Below are positions 1-5,252 of a DNA stretch of 6,854 bases, one piece after another. Each line of letters opens with the position of its first letter. Within the stretch, counting starts at the first letter, position 1. Below the pieces are notes generated by a model. The model had not been told where the DNA came from. It saw only the letters and a program-made list of their open reading frames with translations, and made no database searches. The position numbers and the translations under genes are program-made. Source of the DNA: an uncultured Leucobacter sp. (GTDB lineage Bacteria > Actinomycetota > Actinomycetes > Actinomycetales > Microbacteriaceae); the NCBI GenBank assembly GCA_937872275.1, contig CALMSE010000237.1, positions 1-6,854 of the forward strand. The letters run 5' to 3'.

Positions 1-71
1 ATCTGATCGGCGCGGTTCTTCTCGCGCCACATCCAGATCAGCACGCCCGTGGCGCCCGCCGCCCCGCTCAT
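1..71 (-). CDS. Start of an unidentified gene after the copper chaperone (partial, runs off left edge)
   Basis: The minus strand has an ATG at 71-69 that overlaps the TGA of the CopZ-like gene in an ATGA arrangement, and the frame stays open to the window edge (23 complete codons). The visible peptide starts MSGAAGATGVLIWMWREKN, a short hydrophobic stretch followed by charged residues. That is too little to assign a family. The 4-bp overlap is typical of translationally coupled operon genes, so co-transcription from the copper-responsive promoter is likely. A copper-transporting P-type ATPase (CopA) is the commonest partner of CopZ, but the visible residues show no heavy-metal-binding motif, so I do not call it that. 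No clear ribosome binding site precedes the ATG. The true start could lie further downstream, outside the window. Confidence 0.35.
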   Translation of the reverse strand, partial: MSGAAGATGVLIWMWREKNRADQ

Positions 72-277
72 GCCGGCACCGCCGTGTAGCCGGCCTCCTC
101 GACCGCGGCGAGCACGGCCGCGTCGTCGAGGGGCGTGTCGCTCTCGACGGCGAGGCGCCCGGTCTTCGCGCTGACCTCGATGCCCGCGACGCCCGCGATC
201 GCACCGACTTCGGCCCGGATCGCCGCTTCGCAGTGCGCGCAGCTCATGCCGCTGACGAGGTACTGGGTGGTGGGCAT
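68..277 (-). CDS. copZ: CopZ-like heavy-metal-associated (HMA) domain protein, copper chaperone
   Basis: This is a 69-residue single-domain protein, the usual size of free-standing CopZ/Atx1-type chaperones that carry Cu(I) in the cytoplasm to P-type ATPases or to the CsoR repressor. It shows the family core: a first beta strand (QYLVSG), the metal-binding motif M-S-C-A-H-C at residues 10-15 with Cys12 and Cys15 as ligands, and the C-terminal pattern AVEEAGYTAV, where the Tyr sits at the usual loop position near the metal. The His between the two cysteines (CAHC) is common in bacterial CopZ. I chose the ATG at 277 because GAGAGGAAG lies just upstream at sensible spacing. An in-frame ATG at 301 would overlap a CsoR-like operator and has no ribosome binding site. 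The two CsoR-like boxes upstream support copper rather than zinc or cadmium as the metal. The stop overlaps the next gene (ATGA). Confidence 0.88.
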   Translation of the reverse strand: MPTTQYLVSGMSCAHCEAAIRAEVGAIAGVAGIEVSAKTGRLAVESDTPLDDAAVLAAVEEAGYTAVPA

Positions 278-280
278 CAG

Positions 281-289
281 GCTTCCTCT
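281..289 (-). promoter_or_regulatory. Ribosome binding site of the CopZ-like gene
   Basis: On the minus strand the sequence reads GAGAGGAAG shortly before the ATG at 277. It is purine-rich and contains AGGA, so it can pair with the anti-Shine-Dalgarno sequence. It decides the start: the in-frame ATG at 301 would add eight residues (MRRTRGSL) not expected in the compact HMA fold, and its start codon would sit inside the operator at 300-316. Confidence 0.6.
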
Positions 290-299
290 CGTGCGGCGC

Positions 300-316
300 A
301 TACCCTGGTGGGGTAT
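300..316 (-). promoter_or_regulatory. CsoR-like copper operator, proximal copy
   Basis: The sequence ATACCCTGGTGGGGTAT is a palindrome with 6-bp perfect arms (ATACCC/GGGTAT) around a 5-bp centre. CsoR-family copper repressors are known to bind GC-centred pseudo-palindromes flanked by ATAC/GTAT of this kind. It lies in the leader of the CopZ-like gene, between the probable transcription start and the ribosome binding site, where a bound tetramer would block elongation or initiation. A second copy with the same arms and the same centre length lies at 334-350. The csoR gene is not in the window, so the regulator's identity is inferred from the site alone. A MerR-type regulator such as CueR is less likely, because those sites sit in a stretched 19-20 bp promoter spacer. 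Confidence 0.7.
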
Positions 317-330
317 CCGTACGATGCAAC

Positions 331-358
331 CTTATACCCTCGCCGGGTATTCCCGAAA
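331..358 (-). promoter_or_regulatory. Probable promoter of the copper unit
   Basis: The minus strand shows TATAAG (complement of 331-336) as a good -10 element and TTTCGG (complement of 353-358) as a weak -35, spaced by 16 bp. Transcription would begin near 324, giving a leader of about 47 nt that contains the proximal CsoR-like site. The -10 is convincing because A/T runs are rare in this DNA; the -35 is weak. Confidence 0.5.
334..350 (-). promoter_or_regulatory. CsoR-like copper operator, distal copy, inside the promoter
   Basis: The sequence ATACCCTCGCCGGGTAT has the same arms and 5-bp centre length as the copy at 300-316 but a different centre. The midpoints of the two sites are 34 bp apart, a little over three helical turns. 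On the minus strand this copy lies between a possible -35 (TTTCGG, complement of 353-358) and the -10 (TATAAG, complement of 331-336), overlapping the latter by three bases, so a bound repressor should directly exclude RNA polymerase. Confidence 0.68.
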
Positions 359-454
359 GGCCTGACGGCCGGGCGGTGATCCGACGGGCCGCCGGGCCGG
401 GGCGCCGCGCTCGGCTCGCCCCGGTCGTCGGCGGAGGCGATGCGGCGGGTGCGA

Positions 455-466
455 TACCGTCGAGGA
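455..466 (+). promoter_or_regulatory. -10 element for a leaderless glycosyltransferase mRNA
   Basis: TACCGT at 455-460 matches the actinobacterial TANNNT -10 pattern and is followed by exactly six bases before the ATG at 467, so transcription would start at the start codon itself. No Shine-Dalgarno at usable spacing is present: CGAGGA touches the ATG. The same geometry is seen at the amidase start. This supports 467 over an in-frame ATG at 440, which also has its GGAGG too close. Confidence 0.5.
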
Positions 467-1693
467 ATGGACTCCGCACCGCTCAGCGTCGCGTTCGTCG
501 TGCTGCACACCTCGCCCCTCGACGAGCCGGGCACCAAGGACGCGGGCGGCATGAACGTCGTCGTGCTGGCGCACGCCGAGCAGCTCGCCCGGGAGGGCCA
601 TCGCGTGCAGCTGATCACGCGCCGCAGTTCGCCCGAGCAGCCCGCCGCCGTCGGGCTCGCTCCGAACCTCTCGGCCTACCATCTCGACGCCGGACCCCCG
701 CGATTGCTGGCGAAAGGGGAGCACGAGCAGCTGGTCGAGCCGTTCGGAGAGGCGCTCGCCGCGCATCTGTCGGCTCACCCGGCCGATGTGCTGCACGCCG
801 AGCACTGGTACTCGGGCCTCGCCGCGCTTCCCGTGGCCCGGTCGCTCGGGGTGCCGCTCGTGCAGAGCTACCACAGCATCGCCGCGCCCGACGGCGCTCC
901 GCTCGCCGAGGGGGAGCGGCCCGAGGCGCCGGGCCGTCTGGCGGGGGAGCGGCTGCTGGCCGAGCGGGCCGACCTCGTGGTGACCGTCAGCGAGGCCGAG
1001 CGCGCGACCGTTCTGCAGCGGCTCGGGGCCCGGCCCGAACGCGTGCGCGTGGTGCCGCCCGGAGTCGACACGCGGATGTTCCGCCCGTGCACGGGTGCCG
1101 AATGCGCCGAGCGCACCGCCTGGATCGAGCACGGCGGCCGGCCCGAGACGCTGATCGCGGGACGGCTCGATCCGCTGAAGGGCTTCGACCTGGCCATCGC
1201 GGCGGTGGCGGCGATCCCGGCCGGGCGGCGCCCGGCCCTGCGCATCGTCGGAGCGCCGCCCCCCGACGGCGACGCGTACGCCCGATCGCTGCACGAGGCG
1301 GTCGCCGCGGCGGGCATGCTCGGCACGACCTCCTTCGACGGGGCGCTCAGCCGCGGCCTGCTCGCCGATCGCGTGCGTCGGGCGTCGCTCGTGCTGATCC
1401 CCTCGCACTCCGAGACCTTCGGGCTCGTCGCGCTCGAGGCCGCGGCCTCGGGGGTGCCGGTCGTCGCGCGCGCGGCCGGCGGACTGCGCGAGGCGGTGCA
1501 GGACGGGGTGACGGGTCTGCTCGTCGAGGGCGACGATCCCGAGGTCTGGGCGGCCGCCGTCGAGCGGCTGCTCGGAGACGCGGAGCTGGCGGGCCGCATG
1601 GGCCGTGCGGGGCGCGAGTCGGCGCTCGCGCGCAACTGGGAGGCCTCGACGGCCGCGCTGCTCGCGGTCTACCGGGATCTGCTCGGCGGCTGA
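467..1693 (+). CDS. GT4-family glycosyltransferase, MshA-like (probable mycothiol-pathway N-acetylglucosamine transferase)
   Basis: This is a 408-residue GT-B fold retaining glycosyltransferase. The N-terminal half carries HTSPL..PGT.DAGGMN (residues 14-30), the hallmark nucleotide-sugar/acceptor loop of MshA, which transfers GlcNAc from UDP-GlcNAc to 1-L-myo-inositol 1-phosphate in the first step of mycothiol synthesis. Further MshA-like marks are AGP with a following Lys83, HWYSG (113-117), and PLAEGERPEAPGR..GE near 145-161, matching the ALADGDGPEPP..GE region of mycobacterial MshA. The C-terminal half has AGRLDPLKG (231-239; Arg233 and Lys238 would hold the diphosphate) and the E-x7-E motif, Glu316 and Glu324 (SETFGLVALE). 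Residue Ser137 in SYHSIA stands where the mycobacterial enzyme has Thr. Length is close to that of other MshA proteins. It stands alone on its strand, convergent with the amidase, with no other mycothiol gene nearby, so a related GT4 role in glycolipid or glycan synthesis cannot be excluded. It is soluble, with no membrane segment. Confidence 0.85.
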   Translation: MDSAPLSVAFVVLHTSPLDEPGTKDAGGMNVVVLAHAEQLAREGHRVQLITRRSSPEQPAAVGLAPNLSAYHLDAGPPRLLAKGEHEQLVEPFGEALAAHLSAHPADVLHAEHWYSGLAALPVARSLGVPLVQSYHSIAAPDGAPLAEGERPEAPGRLAGERLLAERADLVVTVSEAERATVLQRLGARPERVRVVPPGVDTRMFRPCTGAECAERTAWIEHGGRPETLIAGRLDPLKGFDLAIAAVAAIPAGRRPALRIVGAPPPDGDAYARSLHEAVAAAGMLGTTSFDGALSRGLLADRVRRASLVLIPSHSETFGLVALEAAASGVPVVARAAGGLREAVQDGVTGLLVEGDDPEVWAAAVERLLGDAELAGRMGRAGRESALARNWEASTAALLAVYRDLLGG

Positions 1694-1705
1694 TCCCTCG
1701 CGACC

Positions 1706-1727
1706 GGGCCCGGGAACCGCCGGGTCC
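1706..1727. terminator. GC-rich hairpin between convergent genes, possible bidirectional terminator
   Basis: GGGCCCGG at 1706-1713 can pair with CCGGGTCC at 1720-1727 (eight pairs, one of them G-U) around the six-base loop GAACCG. It sits in the 63-bp gap between the convergent glycosyltransferase and amidase stop codons, where a terminator is expected. No T-tract follows on either strand, so it would be a non-canonical (L-shaped) hairpin, common in high-GC actinobacteria. A competing self-palindrome CCGGGCCCGG overlaps it at 1704-1713. In such GC-rich DNA hairpins arise by chance. Confidence 0.3.
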
Positions 1728-1756
1728 TCGGGGGAGGGCTCCGGGCCGTCGTCCGA

Positions 1757-3202
1757 TCAGGGGTTCGTGAGCTGCTCGGCCAGCTGCAGCAGCATCGCCT
1801 CGGAGCCGGGCCGCCCGATGAGCTGCACCCCCATCGGCAAGCCCGCGGCGGTCCGCGAGACGGGCGCGGTCACCGCGGGAGCGCCGACCACGTTCACCAT
1901 CGAGGTCTGCGGTGCCCACTCGCACTGCAGGCGGTAGTCGCCCACCGGGCCGAGCTCGCGGAAGGCGCCGACGCGCGGCGGCGCGGAGGCGAGCGCCGGG
2001 GTGAGCACGGCGTCGTAGGCGCCCCACTGCCGGGCGGCGGAGTCGGCGAACTCGCGCAGCGCGGCGGCCTGGGTCGCGAGCTCCTCGGGAGAGGTGCCGC
2101 GCGCGCGGTCCAGGAACATCGTCGCGAGCGCGCCGAGCCTCGCCTCCGCTCCCGGGGCGAAGCGGATGCGGGCGAGCGCGGCCGTCCACACCGTGGTGAA
2201 GGCCTGCGGGTAGCGGGCGTCGTAGGCGATGCGCGCCTCCTCGACGAGGTGGCCGCGGGACTCGAGGGTCGCGACGGCGGCGCTCACCGCGGCGAGGGCG
2301 TCGGAGGAGAAGCGGATCGGCACCCAGCCCTCGAACGGCGAGGCGAGACTGACGCCGATGCGCAGTCCGCGGAGCTCGTCCGCCCGCCGTACGGCCTCGA
2401 GGCTCGGCTCGGCATCGGAGGCCCGTCGCGCCTCGGCGTAGGCGCCGCGGAGCGCGTCGAAGAGGATCGCGGCATCCGCGGCCGTGCGGGCCATGGGGCC
2501 GGAGACGGCCATGCGCGGGACCCGGTCGCCGCCTCCCGCCCGGTCGCGGTCGGAGCCCTCGGAGGCGGTGTCCGGCTGATCCGCGAACGCGTCGGCGGGG
2601 ACGGCGGTGCGGCCGGGCTTCAGGCCGACGAGGCCGCAGGCGGCGGAGGGGATGCGGATCGATCCGCCCGCATCGCTGCCGATGGCCGCCGGGATCAGGC
2701 CGGCCGCGATCGCGGCGGCGGTGCCGCCGCTCGATCCGCCCGCGGTGAGCGCGGGGTCGAAGGGGTTGCGTGCGGGAGCGGCGATCTCGTTCTCGGAGTA
2801 GCCGGCGATGCCGAACTCGGGCACCTGGGTCTTGCCGATCGAGACGGCGCCCGCGGTGCGCACGGCCGCTGCCACGGGGCCGTCGGCCATCGCGAGCGCG
2901 TGCGGCACCGCCCCGGAGCCGTGGGTCGTGACGTGGCCGCGCTGATCCGCGAGATCCTTGTGCGCGGTGACGAGGCCGGTGAGCGGCGGCAGCTCGTGGC
3001 GCTCGTCGGTCCGGGTGCCGCCGATGCGGGCGTCGGCCTCATCGGCCTCGGCGAGTGCGAGCTCGGGATTCAGGCTGATGAAGGCGCCCAGCCCGGGTGC
3101 CGCCGCCGCCCGGTCGAGCGAGTCCGCGACGAGTTCGCGGGCGGAGACCTCGCGGCGGCGCAGGGCCTCGCGGAGCGCCAGGGCGGTCATGTCGTCGCTC
3201 AT
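1757..3202 (-). CDS. Amidase-signature family hydrolase
   Basis: This 481-residue protein has the full amidase-signature core, which hydrolyses carboxamides by a Ser-cisSer-Lys mechanism. Lys82 lies in AHKDL, Ser157 (cis-Ser) in GGSSGG at 155-160, and the nucleophile Ser181 in GSDAGGSIRIPS at 175-186; the 24-residue Ser-Ser spacing equals that of fatty acid amide hydrolase. GLKPGR at 193-198 follows as expected, and the C-terminal part ends with the typical PMGVQLIGRPGSE segment. An acidic, Gly/Arg-rich insert at about 207-230 (DTASEGSDRDRAGGG) lengthens the loop after the core. There is no signal peptide, so the enzyme is cytoplasmic. Without GatC or GatB nearby it is unlikely to be GatA; the substrate cannot be read from sequence. 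I chose ATG 3202 because TACTCT sits six bases ahead (leaderless); an ATG four codons downstream (3190) is possible. It is divergent from the zinc operon. Confidence 0.93.
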   Translation of the reverse strand: MSDDMTALALREALRRREVSARELVADSLDRAAAAPGLGAFISLNPELALAEADEADARIGGTRTDERHELPPLTGLVTAHKDLADQRGHVTTHGSGAVPHALAMADGPVAAAVRTAGAVSIGKTQVPEFGIAGYSENEIAAPARNPFDPALTAGGSSGGTAAAIAAGLIPAAIGSDAGGSIRIPSAACGLVGLKPGRTAVPADAFADQPDTASEGSDRDRAGGGDRVPRMAVSGPMARTAADAAILFDALRGAYAEARRASDAEPSLEAVRRADELRGLRIGVSLASPFEGWVPIRFSSDALAAVSAAVATLESRGHLVEEARIAYDARYPQAFTTVWTAALARIRFAPGAEARLGALATMFLDRARGTSPEELATQAAALREFADSAARQWGAYDAVLTPALASAPPRVGAFRELGPVGDYRLQCEWAPQTSMVNVVGAPAVTAPVSRTAAGLPMGVQLIGRPGSEAMLLQLAEQLTNP

Positions 3203-3214
3203 GGATCCAGAGTA
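3203..3214 (-). promoter_or_regulatory. -10 element for a leaderless amidase mRNA
   Basis: On the minus strand TACTCT (complement of 3209-3214) matches TANNNT and is followed by six bases and then the ATG at 3202, so transcription would start at the A of the start codon. There is no Shine-Dalgarno upstream. No good -35 is visible at the expected distance. The Zur-like box at 3248-3270 lies about 46 bp upstream of this start and does not overlap the core promoter, so zinc control of the amidase is not implied. Confidence 0.5.
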
Positions 3215-3247
3215 GGGGGTGCGCCAGGAGCCGAGGGCGCTCCATTG

Positions 3248-3270
3248 TTGCGAACGATTCTCGTTAGTAA
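3248..3270 (+). promoter_or_regulatory. Zur-like operator in the zinc operon promoter
   Basis: The core AACGA-TTC-TCGTT at 3253-3265 is a palindrome with perfect 5-bp arms, and the symmetry extends outward: TTGCGAACGA on the left against TTACTAACGA as the complement of the right, 8 of 10 matching. Zur (Fur-family zinc repressor) sites in actinobacteria are A/T-rich palindromes with an AA(T/C)GAT..TC(A/G)TT-like centre, and they sit on zinc-uptake promoters. The position between -35 and -10 of an operon encoding a His-rich zinc-binding protein supports zinc-dependent repression. The match to any particular Zur consensus is from memory, and a manganese-responsive regulator cannot be ruled out. 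Confidence 0.6.
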
Positions 3271-3276
3271 TAGAGT
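3248..3276 (+). promoter_or_regulatory. Promoter of the zinc-uptake operon
   Basis: TTGCGA (3248-3253) and TAGAGT (3271-3276) form a -35/-10 pair with the ideal 17-bp spacer. The -10 fits TANNNT, and the whole segment is an A/T-rich island in GC-rich DNA. Transcription would start near 3283, giving a leader of about 64 nt before the GTG at 3347. The spacer is almost filled by a Zur-like palindrome. An alternative -10, TAATAG at 3268-3273, would give a 14-bp spacer and is less likely. Confidence 0.6.
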
Positions 3277-3296
3277 GAGGCGCGTTCTCCATGAAT

Positions 3297-3314
3297 GCGG
3301 ATCCCCGGATCCGC
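3297..3314 (+). other. Perfect inverted repeat in the znuA leader
   Basis: GCGGATCC at 3297-3304 is repeated exactly inverted as GGATCCGC at 3307-3314, with only CC between the arms. In RNA it would form a very stable hairpin, in practice seven pairs with a four-base loop, about 14 nt downstream of the likely transcription start and 20 nt upstream of the ribosome binding site. It could protect the 5' end of the mRNA or be a chance product of GC-rich DNA. It is not followed by a T-tract, so it is not a terminator. Confidence 0.5.
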
Positions 3315-3334
3315 CCCCCGGCCCATCGGCCTGC

Positions 3335-3340
3335 GAAAGG
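3335..3340 (+). promoter_or_regulatory. Ribosome binding site of znuA
   Basis: GAAAGG lies six bases before the GTG at 3347. It decides the start: the reading frame is open far upstream, but only from this GTG does the protein begin with a lipoprotein signal peptide. Confidence 0.65.
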
Positions 3341-3346
3341 TTTCCC

Positions 3347-4462
3347 GTGAAACATCCGAAGTCCCTCTCCCTGCTCGCCCTGGCCGCCGCCGCGGCGCTC
3401 GCGCTGACCGGCTGCCAGGCCGCATCGGGCGGAGGCGGGGGCGACGACGGCAGCGGCGACCGGCTGCGCGTCGTCGCGACGACCACCCAGCTCACCGACT
3501 TCGCCGCGGAGGTCGGCGGCGACGACATCGAGCTCACGGGGCTGCTGCCGGTCGGCGGATCCGCCCACCATTTCGATCCGACTCCGGCCGATCTGCTCGC
3601 GCTCGGCCAGGCCGACGTGCTCATCGTGAACGGCGCCGGACTCGAGACCTTCGTCGACGGCGCCGTGGAGGCCTCGGGCTTCGACGGCACGATCATCGAC
3701 GCGAGCCAGGGCGTCGATCTCGAGCTGGCCCGGGAGATCACCGCCGAGGCGGGCGGCGCGGGGGACGACCACGATCACGACCACGCGGAGGAGGGCGCGG
3801 ACCACGCGGAGGAGGGCGCGGACCACGCGGATGCCGACCACGCCGAGGAGACCCACGACCACGCCGAGGGCGAGGAGGATCACGACCACGGCGACCTCAA
3901 CCCGCACCTCTGGACCTCCGTGCGCTTCGCCCAGGGCATGGTCCACGAGATCGCGCACGGCCTGGGAGACGCCGACCCGCAGCGCGCCGAGGCCTACGAG
4001 ACGCGCGCGGAGGCCTACGAGTCCGAGCTCGCGACCCTCGACGAGTGGATCGCCGCCCAGTACGAGCGGGTGCCCGCCGAGCAGCGCGTGCTCGTGAGCG
4101 GCCACGATTCGCTGCGCTACTACCTGCACGACTACGGCATCGAGTTCGCCGGCAGCATCCTGCCGAGCTTCGAGGACAACGCCGAGCCGAGCGCGGCCGA
4201 GATCGAGGCGCTGATCGAGGCGATCCGCGAGCGCGGGGTGCAGGCGATCTTCGTCGAGTCGTCGATGAGCCCCAAGCTCGCGCAGATGGTCGGCGGCGAG
4301 GCGGGCGTGACGGTCGCCGACGCCGAGGCGCTGTACGCCGATTCCCTGGGGCCCGCCGGCAGCGGAGCCGAGACCTATCTCGGTGCGACGGAGCGCAACA
4401 CCACCACTATTCTCGAAGCATGGGGCTTCACCGTGGATCCGCTGCCGGACGCATTGAGGTGA
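3347..4462 (+). CDS. znuA: Zinc ABC transporter substrate-binding lipoprotein (ZnuA/AdcA type)
   Basis: This 371-residue protein is a cluster-9 (TroA-like) metal-binding protein held on the outer face of the membrane. It starts with a lipoprotein signal peptide: Lys2 and Lys5, a hydrophobic stretch (7-20), then the lipobox LTGC with Cys23 as the lipidated residue, followed by a flexible Gly/Asp linker. The expected ligand histidines are present: His74 (AHHFDPTPAD), His187 (LNPHLW) and His253 (VSGHDSLRYY). Between the first two lies a loop at 140-181 with 10 His and 20 Asp/Glu in 42 residues and no Lys or Arg, typical of zinc rather than manganese proteins and thought to collect or sense Zn(II). 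The loop DNA contains a 21-bp tandem repeat. GTG 3347 is preceded by GAAAGG and is the only start giving the signal peptide. The stop overlaps the ATPase start (GTGA). Zinc is favoured by the loop and the Zur-like box. Confidence 0.93.
   Translation: MKHPKSLSLLALAAAAALALTGCQAASGGGGGDDGSGDRLRVVATTTQLTDFAAEVGGDDIELTGLLPVGGSAHHFDPTPADLLALGQADVLIVNGAGLETFVDGAVEASGFDGTIIDASQGVDLELAREITAEAGGAGDDHDHDHAEEGADHAEEGADHADADHAEETHDHAEGEEDHDHGDLNPHLWTSVRFAQGMVHEIAHGLGDADPQRAEAYETRAEAYESELATLDEWIAAQYERVPAEQRVLVSGHDSLRYYLHDYGIEFAGSILPSFEDNAEPSAAEIEALIEAIRERGVQAIFVESSMSPKLAQMVGGEAGVTVADAEALYADSLGPAGSGAETYLGATERNTTTILEAWGFTVDPLPDALR
3779..3831 (+). repeat. 21-bp tandem repeat inside the His-rich loop of znuA
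   Basis: Two perfect 21-bp units, 3782-3802 and 3803-3823, encode HAEEGAD twice, and a third partial unit follows to 3831; the period-21 match covers about 53 bp. Identical DNA, including third codon positions, points to a recent duplication by slippage, so the loop length probably varies among strains. Confidence 0.9.
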
Positions 4463-5244
4463 CGAGCCCCGCGCTCGAGCTGCGCGACGCGGCCTTCGGC
4501 TACGACGGCCGCACCCGCGTCGCCCGCCTCACCCTCGAGGTGGAGGCGGGCAGCGCGGTCGCGCTCATCGGCCCCAACGGCTCGGGCAAGTCGACGCTGC
4601 TGCGCGGCATCCTGGGGCTCGCTGAGCTCACCGGGGGGACGATCGAGGTGCTCGGCACGACGCCCGAGCGCGCTCGCCGCCGGGTTGGCTCGCTGCCCCA
4701 GTCCGATCAGCGCGACCGCGAACTGCCGGTCACGCTGCGCCAGGTCGTGACGATGGGCCTCTACCGATCGCTCGGGCCCGTGCGGCCCGCGGGCGCCCGC
4801 GGCCGGGCGGCCGTCGACGCCGCGATCGAGCGCGTGGGCCTCGGTGCCTTCGCCGGCCGTCTCTTCGGCGACCTGTCTGGCGGTCAGCAGCAGCGGGCCA
4901 TCCTCGCCCGGGCGCTCGTCGCCGACCCGGCGATGCTGCTGCTCGACGAGCCGTTCAACGGCCTCGACCGCGAGAACCGCGAGGTGCTGCTCGAGCTGCT
5001 GCGCGAGCTGCGCGCCGAGGGCCGCACGGTGCTCGTGAGCACGCACGACCTCGAGATAGCCCAGCAGGCATGCACGCATGTGCTGCTGCTGGCGACCGGG
5101 CACGAGGCGGACCAGCCCGGCCATCCGGCGGCCTTCGGCACGTTGCAGGAGGCGCTCACGCTCGACGCCGTGCAGCACGCCTTCCGCGACACGACCGTGG
5201 AGATCGACGAGCACACCGTGACCACCGCGTACGAGGCCGGGTAG
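4459..5244 (+). CDS. znuC: Zinc ABC transporter ATP-binding protein (ZnuC type)
   Basis: This 261-residue ATPase powers metal import from the cytoplasmic side of the membrane. All nucleotide-binding motifs are intact: Walker A GPNGSGKST at 38-46, Q-loop Gln81 (LPQ), signature LSGGQQQR at 139-146, Walker B LLLDEP at 160-165 with catalytic Glu164, D-loop GLD, and switch His196 (STHD). The Q-loop segment SLPQSDQRDRELPVTL and the LSGGQQQR signature match the metal-type ABC subfamily (ZnuC/MntB/SitB). The C-terminal tail of about 40 residues has several His and acidic residues (ATGHEADQPGH, EIDEHT). The start is the GTG at 4459, whose last two bases begin the znuA stop codon. No independent Shine-Dalgarno stands out (TTGAGG abuts it), so translation is probably coupled to znuA. 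The permease follows after 8 nt. Confidence 0.93.
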   Translation: MTSPALELRDAAFGYDGRTRVARLTLEVEAGSAVALIGPNGSGKSTLLRGILGLAELTGGTIEVLGTTPERARRRVGSLPQSDQRDRELPVTLRQVVTMGLYRSLGPVRPAGARGRAAVDAAIERVGLGAFAGRLFGDLSGGQQQRAILARALVADPAMLLLDEPFNGLDRENREVLLELLRELRAEGRTVLVSTHDLEIAQQACTHVLLLATGHEADQPGHPAAFGTLQEALTLDAVQHAFRDTTVEIDEHTVTTAYEAG

Positions 5245-5252
5245 GCCCTCGC

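Noticed and set aside
1..97. Possible end of a plus-strand gene entering from the left.
   Set aside because: The open plus-strand frames here have no recognisable pattern, and the minus-strand copper unit occupies the same DNA.
332..1408. Long open frame on the minus strand opposite the glycosyltransferase (358 codons).
   Set aside because: Its composition is dominated by Arg, Gly, His and Pro with no domain pattern. It is an antisense shadow of a GC-rich gene with strong third-position bias, and it would overlap the copper promoter.
376..1770. A 464-codon plus-strand frame overlapping the glycosyltransferase.
   Set aside because: Its translation is an Arg/Ala/Gly-rich low-complexity string. 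The overlapping frame starting at 467 carries all the GT4 motifs, so this one is out-of-frame noise.
3248..3276. Reading the palindrome as a DtxR/IdeR iron box or an MntR-type manganese box.
   Set aside because: The iron box consensus TTAGGTTAGGCTAACCTAA does not fit the core AACGATTCTCGTT, and the His-rich loop of the first gene favours zinc.
3200..3312. Several GGATCC sequences near the amidase/znuA intergenic region, which could hint at a cloning junction.
   Set aside because: GGATCC also appears elsewhere in the window and is unremarkable in GC-rich DNA. Coding frames and promoters on both sides are intact.
2249..3346. Upstream in-frame extension of the znuA reading frame across the amidase gene.
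   Set aside because: The extension is antisense to a well-supported amidase and has no domain pattern. A ribosome binding site and lipoprotein signal peptide place the true start at 3347.
3203..4129. Open minus-strand extension upstream of the amidase start, through the promoter region and opposite znuA.
   Set aside because: The extension lies antisense to the His-rich lipoprotein gene and across the zinc promoter. The amidase fold begins normally at 3202 with its own -10 element.
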